NCBI GenBank assembly: GCA_026936335.1 | Contig: JAPMXV010000051.1 | Coordinates: 1-64,000, forward strand | Length of the DNA: 64,000 nt | From: Mantamonas sphyraenae | Lineage: Eukaryota; CRuMs; Mantamonadidae | Direction: 5' to 3' | In this document: positions 53,009 through 62,100 of the stretch, piece after piece | Position numbering within the stretch: position 1 is the first letter of the stretch | Layout: every line of letters begins with the position of its first letter | Notes under the pieces: model-generated | What the model was told of the DNA's origin: nothing | The model's database searches: none | Seen by the model: the letters and a program-made list of their open reading frames with translations, nothing else | Made by a program: the position numbers and the translations under genes

Positions 53009-54494
53009 GAGCTCAGGTTTCTCTCTGGTGTTTGCCTTGCCTCCCCAATCGCCTTCTCACCACCTCTTCTGACTCCCATCGTGCCCCACCGGCCACTGCC
53101 CCTCTTCCCCCTTTCCCCTCCTTACCCATCCCTCTCCCATTTCCCCATCCCCCGTCTCCCTTCCCTCCCGCCCCGTCTCCCCCAATCCAACCGCCCCAAC
53201 CATCACCAAACTCCCACTTCCCATCCCACCCCCCAACCCGCCTCCTCTCCCCCTCCCGTCCCCTTTGGCCACAGAGGTCCAACTCGGCCCTGCTTCTGTC
53301 CAGCTCCACGAGGACGGCGCAACCCGTGTCGATCAACCCTCCCGCCAGCCCGCCAGTGCCTTTGCCAACGTCGTCGCAGGCGGTATCGCCGGTGTTGTGG
53401 CGCGCACGGCCACCTCCCCTCTTGCCGTCATCAAAACCCTCCAGCAGCTCCAGCGAGAACCCGTCCGAACAGGCACCCGCGGCGAGTACACAGGCATCCT
53501 CCACGCCATACGCACCATCCACGCCACAGAAGGCCTCCCAGGCTTCTTCAAGGGCAACTGGGTCGCCGTCATGCGCCTCGTCCCCTACAATGGCATCAAA
53601 ATGGCCACCTACGACGCCCTCAAGTACACCTTTCAGGACAACGCCACCGGCGCGCTAACTTATACTCACAAACTCGCCCTCGGTGCCCTCGCTGGCCTCT
53701 CTGGCATTGTACTCACCTATCCCCTCGATGTCGTCAAGACTCGCCTCACCTACCAGCGCTACAGCGTCGGCTCCCCGTTTCCTGCGCCCGACGGCGCCGG
53801 CCTCGCCGTCCAGATCGACCCGCTCCACAGACGGCCCACCCTCATGTACAGAACCGTCGGTCAGGCCCTCTCCCACATCCTCCAGCACGAGGGCCCCAGC
53901 GGCCTCTTTCGTGGCCTCAACACAACTCTCCTCGGTGTCCTCCCGCACGAGGCCATCCAGTTTACCATCTACGAGTCCCTCAAGGATTGGTGGGCTGCCC
54001 ACGCCCAGATGCGTCTCGAGGCCATCCTCTCACGACCCAAACCTTCCCTACACGACTACGACGACCTTTTTGATCTCCACCTCCTCAACATGAACGTCAT
54101 CCATCACTTTCTCTTTGGTGCTCTCGCAGGCGCAGGCGCACAGCTCATCACCTACCCCGTTGACGTCGTGCGCAAGCGACTCCAGGTCCACGGCGCCCTC
54201 TCGGGCGTCCAGCTCCTCAACGGCGACCGCGTCGTCCAACTCACTTGCAAGCACAACTACCGCGACGCACGCGACTGCATCTCCCAGATCTACCGCCTCG
54301 AGGGCATCTCGGGCTTCTACAAGGGCATCCGCGCTGCTCGCCTCCGCAACATGCCCCACGCAGCCCTCACCTTTGCCACCTACGAGTTTGTGCGCACCGC
54401 CATCACAGATCTGGAAGACGATTCCGTGCGCCACAAGGTTCACCACGACCTCTGGACAGACATGGCCACTCGCATTGGCGGCGATTGGGGCTGA
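53007..54494 (+). CDS. Mitochondrial carrier family (SLC25) transporter
   Basis: Exon 1 is 10 nt (ATGAGCTCAG, 53007-53016). A GTTTCT donor and GGCCACAG acceptor remove 258 C-rich nt, and exon 2 starts at 53275, giving MSSEVQLGPASVQ and 409 residues. Three Solcar repeats are visible. Signature motifs are SPLAVIKTLQQLQ (repeat 1, with Ala where the family has an acidic residue), YPLDVVKTRL (repeat 2) and YPVDVVRKRLQVHG (repeat 3). Each is followed by GxxGFFKGN, GLFRGLN or GFYKGIR. An insert of about 45 residues lies in the loop before repeat 3. The architecture is closest to the nucleotide/CoA-type carriers (SLC25A16/A24/A42-like), but the substrate cannot be assigned by eye. It acts in the inner mitochondrial membrane. 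It converges with the BTB/CLU gene with 11 bp between stops. Confidence 0.9.
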
Positions 54495-54505
54495 ATCAAA
54501 CACCT

Positions 54506-57271
54506 TCATTCCTTGCTGCTCACAGCCGCCTCCACCCTGGCCAGCTCTTCCTCGATCGCCTCCCGGCTGGGCTTGTACCCGTTGAAATCACTCCCGTACT
54601 TCTCGTCCAATTGGTCCAGCAGATCCACGCTCTTGCGTGCGTGTTCCAACGACTGCTGCAGCGTCGACGCCGCCTGCGCCTCCTCGCCCATCTCTGCATA
54701 TGCGTGCGCCAATACACGCCCAAACGCAGCTCGTTTCCAGTAGATTTTCGCCCCCAGCGCAAGGTCGTTGCACGTGCGGATGCACGTGCGGATGGTGTCC
54801 AGCTTGTCCAGCGCGTCCGCCACCATCTTTGCTCGCTCCTCCGCATCCGCAATCAACTCTGCGTGCTGCGCAATTGCAGACGCCCAGCCCATGATCCAGT
54901 ACATGTTGTCTGGGTTCGACGCCACGCTGGCTGCCAGGTGCAGGTTGGCACGCGCAAACAGACGTGCCGCAGTCTTTGGGTCCCGCTCCACCACACTGTC
55001 CGCCTCCAACGTCGCAGCCATTCCCAGCGAGTGGTCCACAATGTTCAAATGCTTTGTGCGCGGCTCAAACCCGAGCACATCGCCTCGTGTCAGAACCGTC
55101 CCAGACACATCGCCATGCAGCTGCTCCATCACCGGACCCGACAATCGGAACCCAGTCATCTCTCCCAGCCGCTGAATCAGCGCCGCTTTGTCCACCGCGT
55201 CGTACAGAGACACCGTGATGTCCATCTCGTGCTGGCCCAGCGCACGGCTGCCAAACTTGGCCAGGATGCTCTTTTTCAGCGACACCCGCCAAAAATGGTC
55301 TGCGGTCTCGTCCAGCAGCGTTGTCAGGTAATGTGTCACTGCGTTTCGCATGTCATCCTCTGCTGGCGACAGCGTGCTTCGCATCAACGCACGCAGCGCC
55401 TGCTTGCACACCCGCGCCACCATTTCCAGCAGCAGCGCAGCACGCACCTCTTCCGTCTCCACATGCGCACGCACAAGGCCCATCAGACGCACGTTGATTC
55501 CGTTGCGATGCATCGCCTCCACCAGCCGCACATTGCCCCATCGCCCGGCGCCGTGCTCTCGATCAAGCAGTGCCCCAAACGCAGGAACCACCTGCGTCAA
55601 CAGCTCCCGCGTCGCCTGCAACACTTCCTGGTCGTTCACACGCCCGTCGTCGTCAAAAGACGACAGCGCGTCCGACGACAGCGCTCGCGAGTGCCGCTTC
55701 ACAAACTCGGGCCGCATCAGTTGGAACAGATGAGCGTTTGCAGGCGACGATTTGCTCATCGCCACGGGCGGGAACAATCGTGCAAAATCCAACAAGTAGA
55801 ACCGTCCGTCCGTGCCTCGGTGGCCTTCAATGTCCGCTGGGCCCACGATTGCCGTTCCGTTGCTCCTGTGCTTCTTCAGGTTCAACTTGGTGCCCGCTTG
55901 CTCCATCAGCGCGTTGAACGCTGCGTCGTCTGCATGCACCACATGGCCATGCACACTCGCTTCGTCTGTCCCGTAGATGAGCGAGTCGGAGGCGATGGGC
56001 AGCACACTCACAGCCACCAGGCGATACCCTTTGTAGTCAACAAGCGCCATCAGCGGCGTGCACAGCTCCGACACCATCGTACCACGCACGTTCGACAGCC
56101 CTTTCAGCTCGTGGCCTGCCACCTTGGACGCGTGCTCGTCGCTCCCATACAAGCCGTGTTCGTCCACTGCAAACTTGAACAGGATGTTGTGCACCAAATA
56201 CTTTTCTCCTCCCGCATGCCCACGCCCTCGAATCGGCTGGATTGTTTTGTTCGCGTGCGCTGTGTTCACTTCGCTGATGATCACCCGTCCATACATGGTC
56301 GCCGCCTGCACAAAGTCGGTCGCCAGGCTCGCCAGCGACCGAAACACGTCTGCAAGCTTGCGCTGATCGCATTCTGCCAGATACAGCTGTTCCGAAAGCT
56401 TCTGAAACTGTCCGTTCCAGTCTGTTTCGTGCTGCGTCACACTCACCGCTTCCTGCAGCGCCTCCTCGTCCCCGGTCTCCTCCTTCCCGTACGACGACGA
56501 CGACGACGACCCCACCGACTCCAACAGCTCATGCACAGACGACACAGACGACGACGACGAAACTCCCGACGCCAAACTGTGCCCGCCCATGTTGTACAAC
56601 GTATTCAACGGCGAATCCACAAGAGGCGCCCGTCCTCGCTTCTTCGGCGTCCCATCACCACCGTCCACCACATCCTCCTCACTCTCCACCTTGCGCAGGC
56701 GATCCAGCGAATCCAACGACACCTCATCCCCCGCTTGAAGCAGCTTGTCCAGGAAACTCGTCTGCGAGGCGCCCAAGTGGCTCGAAGGAGCATATTGTCC
56801 ATACCCTTCCGCTTCCGGCTGCCCATCCTTGCTTTCCTCTGCCGAAGCCAAACCCATCACATCCAACACCCTTGCACTGGCTCCGTACGCTTGTCCCACG
56901 CCATTGTCTCTCTGCACGCCTCCATACGCGTCTCCGCGTCCCGCCGCCGTTTTGGCCGGAAGCGCCACAAACAATTCCAACGCCTTTCGCTGGCTCTCCG
57001 CCAGTTCGTTGTATTCTGCGGCCTCGTTCAGCGAGCACTGGTGGTACGCCATCAGCATCAGCGCACGCGTCGCCTCTGGATCCAGCGGAACCGCCATCGC
57101 CTTGTCCGAATCCGAACCGTGTTCCGCCACGGCCTTGTGCACCGCTGCCGACACACTCGCAATCACCACACGATGCGCAGGAAACGTCTCTTCAATCTCG
57201 TTGTCCTCCGTAGGACACAGCTGCAAGTCTGCAAACTCATCGCTGTCCAAGAACGACGCCAACCGTGGCAT
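54506..57271 (-). CDS. BTB protein with a CLU/TIF31-like central domain
   Basis: The 921-residue protein starts MPRLASFLDSDEFADLQL. Residues 1-110 are a BTB/POZ domain (FPAHRVVIASVSAAVHKAV, then ATRALMLMAYHQC). A long Ser/acidic linker with a basic TPKKRGRAP patch follows. Residues about 270-520 carry a CLU-like block: DWNGQFQKLSEQLY, then KFAVDEHGLYG, DDAAFNALMEQAGTKLNLKK, DIEGHRGTDGRFYLLDFARL and FPP, then LMRPEFVKRHSRALSSDALS. This series is known from the Clustered-mitochondria/TIF31 family and relatives. The C-terminal third is helical and TPR-like (MGWASAIAQHAELIADAEER; AYAEMGEEAQAASTLQQSLE). CLU proteins bind mRNA and ribosomes and control mitochondrial distribution; a BTB fusion suggests a Cullin-3 link (inference). 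It starts 48 bp from the divergent MIT-PRONE gene. Confidence 0.82.
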   Translation of the reverse strand: MPRLASFLDSDEFADLQLCPTEDNEIEETFPAHRVVIASVSAAVHKAVAEHGSDSDKAMAVPLDPEATRALMLMAYHQCSLNEAAEYNELAESQRKALELFVALPAKTAAGRGDAYGGVQRDNGVGQAYGASARVLDVMGLASAEESKDGQPEAEGYGQYAPSSHLGASQTSFLDKLLQAGDEVSLDSLDRLRKVESEEDVVDGGDGTPKKRGRAPLVDSPLNTLYNMGGHSLASGVSSSSSVSSVHELLESVGSSSSSSYGKEETGDEEALQEAVSVTQHETDWNGQFQKLSEQLYLAECDQRKLADVFRSLASLATDFVQAATMYGRVIISEVNTAHANKTIQPIRGRGHAGGEKYLVHNILFKFAVDEHGLYGSDEHASKVAGHELKGLSNVRGTMVSELCTPLMALVDYKGYRLVAVSVLPIASDSLIYGTDEASVHGHVVHADDAAFNALMEQAGTKLNLKKHRSNGTAIVGPADIEGHRGTDGRFYLLDFARLFPPVAMSKSSPANAHLFQLMRPEFVKRHSRALSSDALSSFDDDGRVNDQEVLQATRELLTQVVPAFGALLDREHGAGRWGNVRLVEAMHRNGINVRLMGLVRAHVETEEVRAALLLEMVARVCKQALRALMRSTLSPAEDDMRNAVTHYLTTLLDETADHFWRVSLKKSILAKFGSRALGQHEMDITVSLYDAVDKAALIQRLGEMTGFRLSGPVMEQLHGDVSGTVLTRGDVLGFEPRTKHLNIVDHSLGMAATLEADSVVERDPKTAARLFARANLHLAASVASNPDNMYWIMGWASAIAQHAELIADAEERAKMVADALDKLDTIRTCIRTCNDLALGAKIYWKRAAFGRVLAHAYAEMGEEAQAASTLQQSLEHARKSVDLLDQLDEKYGSDFNGYKPSREAIEEELARVEAAVSSKE

Positions 57272-57319
57272 GCTTCCTGTGTTTCCTGTGGCAGCGCCCT
57301 CGCGCCCGCCCACCCACCC
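57272..57319. promoter_or_regulatory. 48-bp bidirectional start region between BTB/CLU and MIT-PRONE genes
   Basis: The start codons at 57271 (minus) and 57320 (plus) are separated by 48 bp that includes a CCCACCCACCCATG element. This small size implies shared control of the two genes. Confidence 0.6.
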
Positions 57320-58897
57320 ATGACCTCCTCCTCCACCTCCACCTCCTCCAGAGACATCTTCACACGTGCCTTTGAGGTTGCCGAGAGGGCCGAGGATGCA
57401 AAGATGGCTCGCGACACTGAGACCGAGTATGCTCTGCGCCTCGAGTCCATCGACCTCTTTCTCCAGTGTGCCCGCCTCGTCCCCGACGACTCGGATGTCT
57501 ACGCCCTCATCATGCGCAACGCCTCCGAATACGTCACCCGCGCCGAACTCATGGAATCCATGATGAAGATGACAGGCGCCTTGCCCCCCTCCCCCTCCAC
57601 CTCCTCCCCCTCCACCTCCTCCCCCTCCACCACCACCACCACCCCCACCATCCCCACCACTTCCTCCCTCGGCCCCTCTGACAACTCTATCGACGTCGAA
57701 GACATTGCAGCCGCCCTGCAAGGCATGGACAGCCCCAAGGACTCGCACGACGGTGCAGAGCTTTCGGTGGGAAGCGACAACACAGCCATGGCCGAACTCC
57801 TCGCCCTCAAATCCAAGCTCGGTCGCCTCATGCTCGGCGACGACCTTAGCGGAGGCACTGTCGGAGAACACAGCGCTCTCACCGTCACCAACGCCATCAC
57901 AAACCTTGCCTCCGCCTGCTTTGGCGAACTCAAACGCCTCCAGCCCATGAGCCAGGAAGCACGAAACAAGTGGAACACAGAACTCGAGTGGCTCATTGCT
58001 CCTTGCGACCACATCGTCGTCCGCCGCAGTGCCATGCAGGTCAACCAACACACAGGCGAAGAAGTCGAGGTCATGGTCAGCCAGCAGCGCGACGACCTCG
58101 CCACAACCCTCCCTGTGCTCAGAGACATCGACGCCGCCCTCCAAGAGACCCTCGACCACTTTCAAGACCCGCCCTTTGACTACATCAAGGCTTCAGACGC
58201 GCAAAAAGGCAACCGCTCCTCCTCCTCCACGTCCCCGTCCCCGTCTTCCTCAAAGTGGTGGATCGACATCCCACAAATCCCACAACAAGGACTAGACGAC
58301 GACTACGTCGCATGGATGCAGGACATGCTTGCGGCCGTTGTCTCCAACAAATCCGACTGCGAACAAATCAACCGCGACGCCCTCTCCGCCATGGCCGTCC
58401 CACAGGACTATCTCCTCACCCTGGCCAACAAGGCCAAGAACGAGCTCGGCGACTCTCTGTATCACCTTCTCGTCGACCAGGACACAGACGCAAACGGCAG
58501 CGGCGGCACCTTTGACGCAGACAACGCCGCCCAACTCCTCATCCAGGAGCAGAACGGCGACAAGCTGGCCGTACTCGACGCCATCAATGCCCTCGAACGT
58601 GCTGCTGCCATCTGGCAACGCAAACTCGACTCCTCAAAGTCTCACGATCCCCACGGCAAGGCACAGGCCCTCGCACGCACCTGGCAGCTTGTTCACGCTA
58701 TCCGTCAGCGCTCTCCCGGCCTCGGCCAGAGTGCTCTCGAGGCTGCAAAGATCAAAGCCAACAAGGATGTCGGCTTTGCCGTCCTCGAATCCTGGAGCCG
58801 CGTCCTCGAGTCTCGTGCCGCCTCCATTGCCCAACGTGTCCAAGATGTCCTCGACGCACACTACAGCCACCAAGAAACCATGTCCAACAACCAATGA
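57320..58897 (+). CDS. MIT-PRONE protein, putative RopGEF-type Rho guanine nucleotide exchange factor
   Basis: The protein has 525 residues in one exon. Residues about 10-85 look like a MIT domain (RAFEVAERAEDAKMARDTET, then LFLQCARLVP and AEYVTRAELME-like helices). A Ser/Pro/Thr linker follows. Residues about 160-515 match PRONE throughout: LGRLMLGDDLSGG, ALTVTNAITNLASACFGELK, RLQPMSQEARNKWNTELEWL, MVSQQRDDLATTLPVLRDID, KWWIDIPQIPQQGLDD, INRDALSAMAVPQDYL, ELGDSLYHLL, AALIWQRKL-like (AAAIWQRKLD), ALARTWQLVH, RSPGLGQSALEAAKIKANKD and VGFAVLESWSRVLES. PRONE is the exchange domain of plant RopGEFs. MIT domains bind ESCRT-III tails, so the fusion suggests Rho/Rac activation at endosomal or remodelling membranes (inference). 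The 4.6-kb frame upstream of 57320 is antisense to the BTB/CLU gene and is not part of this gene. Confidence 0.92.
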   Translation: MTSSSTSTSSRDIFTRAFEVAERAEDAKMARDTETEYALRLESIDLFLQCARLVPDDSDVYALIMRNASEYVTRAELMESMMKMTGALPPSPSTSSPSTSSPSTTTTTPTIPTTSSLGPSDNSIDVEDIAAALQGMDSPKDSHDGAELSVGSDNTAMAELLALKSKLGRLMLGDDLSGGTVGEHSALTVTNAITNLASACFGELKRLQPMSQEARNKWNTELEWLIAPCDHIVVRRSAMQVNQHTGEEVEVMVSQQRDDLATTLPVLRDIDAALQETLDHFQDPPFDYIKASDAQKGNRSSSSTSPSPSSSKWWIDIPQIPQQGLDDDYVAWMQDMLAAVVSNKSDCEQINRDALSAMAVPQDYLLTLANKAKNELGDSLYHLLVDQDTDANGSGGTFDADNAAQLLIQEQNGDKLAVLDAINALERAAAIWQRKLDSSKSHDPHGKAQALARTWQLVHAIRQRSPGLGQSALEAAKIKANKDVGFAVLESWSRVLESRAASIAQRVQDVLDAHYSHQETMSNNQ

Positions 58898-58996
58898 ACA
58901 ACCCTCCTTCTCTCCAAGACGCCAGCTCCCAGCTCCCATCCCCATCCTTCCCCTCCCGGCCCCATCCCAAACTTTGGTTGTGCACAAAAACACCCC

Positions 58997-59027
58997 AAAC
59001 CACAAACCACAAACCACAAACCACAAA
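58997..59027. repeat. Short tandem repeat AAACCAC
   Basis: About four and a half copies of a 7-bp unit lie in the 278-bp gap between the MIT-PRONE stop and the SPRY-malectin start, followed by a run of T. No gene was found in the gap. Confidence 0.85.
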
Positions 59028-59175
59028 AACACCCCGTTTTTTTGAACAGTACGTCCCCTTCTGCGAGATCTGCCACGTGGCTCCTCCGGACGCGTTTGCC
59101 AAATTTTTCGTGCACACCCCCCCTTTTTCCCCCTGCTCACTGACCATTCTGCCTGACCCCACCCCTCCCCAGACC

Positions 59176-62100
59176 ATGGGAAACAATCTGACTTCGAGTC
59201 TGGTTGAAGAGGGCACCGACAAGGCTGCCCTCCTCAGCATGCTGGAGGAATGTGCCGAGGAGGATCAGGAGTGGTTGCGCATGAAAGATTCGCAACTCTT
59301 TGACGACGACTTTGTCAACGAGCGCATCGCTGGTATCGGTCAAGCCTGTACGTACGCCCCTGCACACCTGCTCGCCACCGCCCTTCCCTCCTCCCACTTC
59401 CCTTTTGCCTTTGCTACGCCCGGCCCGGCGCCTCGCCCGCCCTTGCCTTCTCGTTTTGTCTCTTCGCGTTTGTTCGCCCAGAATTCCCTCTTGATCAAAA
59501 CTCCTCCCGCCCCCGTTCCCGGTCTTTGCCCGTCCGCCCTCCACCCAGCCTACCCTCTCACCTGTTCCTCTCACTCACACATCCCTCCCTTGGCCCTTCC
59601 GCTCCCCCGTTGTCCACTTCTCCGCCGTGCAAACACGCAAACACGCACCCGTCACCCTCAGCCCTTTCTTTCGACGAAACCAAAAAGGGCTCCACCATCG
59701 AGGTGGAGAACAAGGGCAAGTCCGCACGCCAGACCTCCGCCGGTATGTACTACTGGCGCTCCGTCCTGGGCAAGACTGCCTTCAAGTCAGGCAAGGTGTC
59801 CTTCTCGGTCAGTTGCGACAAGTGCAACTCGGGGAACATCATGATCGGTGTCGCCGAGGCAAACCACAACCTGCAGGACTACTACATCGGCGGCTCCTCA
59901 AGCTTTGGTGGCTGGAGCTACTACGGCGCATCCTACGCCTACCACAACGGCAGCTCCACCTACTACGGAGAAAGCTATCGCACAGGCGACATCATCACCG
60001 TCGACCTCGACCTCAATGCAGGCACCATCAGCTTCAAGAAGAACGACCGCGACCTCGGCATCGCCTTTTCCGACCTTGCTGGACGTGTCGTCTACCCTGC
60101 TGTCTCCCTCTACGACGCCGAGGATGTCGTCACCCTCATCTCCGGCACCGGAGCGCAGGCCGAGGAGAGCAAGGTGCCCGACCCCTTTGCACGCAGCGAA
60201 GAAACCCTTCGTGGCGTCATGGACGAAGAGTACCTCGCCGTGCAGACCTCCCTCTTGGACTACTCCAACATGATCGGCAAGCTGCCCGCACACGTCATCC
60301 AGCCCACCGACGACGAGAAGCGCATGAAGAAGATCAAGGAGAACACAGAGATTGTCGCCGCAGGCATCGACCTCCGCACCATGAGCATTGCCTCGCGCAC
60401 TTCCATCATCTCGGACTACTCCACCGCCATCTACAAGCGCTTCATGATGCTCCGCCGCGTCCAGCTCGCCCTTCTCCGCGACCAGGTCCGCCGCGAGCAC
60501 GAGAGCGCCACCATGGCCAGCAACAAGAGCAACTACGACGAGGAGAACCCCGTCGACGAGTCTGTCCTTGCCTTTGCTCGCCAGAGCGTCAAGATGCTCC
60601 TCGCCATCTTCAGCCAGGGCAGCTCCCTCGACGAAACCGACTGGCACGGCCTCCTCGACATGGCCCAGCAGCTCGTCAACGACCTGCCCGAGCACGAGCC
60701 CGAGGCTGGCAAGGACCTGCCTCAGGCCATCGACGAGGCCCTCGAGGCCTTCTTTGACGTCCTCAGCACGCAGGCCCCGTCTCTCGTCGCACGCAACAAC
60801 GACCAGCAAGCAGACACCTGTGCACGCATGTTCAACGTCATGTTCAAGATCGCCATGGCCCGCGGCTCCCACGCAAACATGCTCACCCTCGCTGGCATCT
60901 TCCTCGGCTCCGACGCTCCCGCAGGCTGCGACCAGATCCAGGTCTCTGTCCGCAGCGCCCTCGACCGCCTCGCCGCAAAGCACAGCGTCTACGAACTCAA
61001 CGTCGCAAACGCACACTCCGAGCTCAGCTCCTTCACCGCTCCGGACATCTTTGACTTTGCAAACTCCGGCGGCCTCACACGCGAGTCCCACCTCACCGGC
61101 GCCACCTTTGCCTGCGACGGCGCCTACCTCTACCTCCACACAAACACCCACGGTTTGGCAAAGGTCGGTACAGGCAACCAGGGCACAAACACCGTCCCCG
61201 GACGTGTCTACGCAAGCAACCCCGACTTCAACACCGAGAAGAAGGGCTGGCTCGCCTGTGTCGGCGATCGCCTCTACTATCGCCAGGTTGCAGAGGAGAG
61301 CGATCTCCCTTGGATCACCCTCGACACAACCACCCTCCAGCCCGTCGACGACCCCGTAGCCATCGCCGCCCAAAAGTACAACGCCCTCAAACTCGCCGCC
61401 ACCGCTGCCCCAGAAGAAGACGACGCTGCTGACCCCACGGCCGCTGCCGCCGCCGCTTCCTCTGAAGACGGCGCCTCTGCTGCCGCTGCGTCCTCGTCTT
61501 CGTCTTCGTCCTCCTCCGACGCCTCGGCCTCGTCCTCCTCCTCGGGCTCAGACGACGCCGCCGCAAACGACGACGACGACGCGCCCGCCTTTGAGGTCGA
61601 CCCGCGCTTCGAGTACGAGCTCTTCAAGCCCGAATCAAAGTACCACGCCCCGGACTCCGACGACCCCAAGGAGACCGACATGTCGCCCCTCATCGACGAC
61701 AACCGCTACGTGTACTCCCTCACGCGCCGCGTCCAGGTCTCCGAAGACGCCGCCGCCGACGACGAGGACGCCCCACGCAAGTCCACCTTCCACGTCGACA
61801 TCTTTGACCCGCAGGCCGGCATGGCTCACGTCCGTTCCGTCCAGCTCAAGGGCTACAAGAGCGTCAACGTCGCAGACGTCGCCTACGCTGTCAACTGCGG
61901 CGGCGATCGCTTCGTCAGCGAAAACGGCACCGTCTACCTCGCCGACCGCGGCTTTGGACACAGCAACGCCTTTACACGCGCAGAGGACCCCGGCGCAACA
62001 CCAAACGCCCTCCTCTACCGCTCCTGCCGCATGGGCGCAAACGCAAACCTCAACTACTCTGTCGACCTCCCCAACGGCGACTACCGCGTCACCCTCCACA

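Noticed and set aside
54245-57319. Long plus-strand open frame continuous with the MIT-PRONE gene, total 1,550 codons
   Set aside because: It is antisense to the BTB/CLU gene, and its translation is a His/Arg/Gln-rich mirror of that gene. The minus-strand product has recognisable BTB and CLU motifs, and a good start for MIT-PRONE exists at 57320.
58997-59027. AAACCAC repeats as interstitial telomere sequence
   Set aside because: The unit is 7 bp and differs from CCCTAA; it is an ordinary short tandem repeat.
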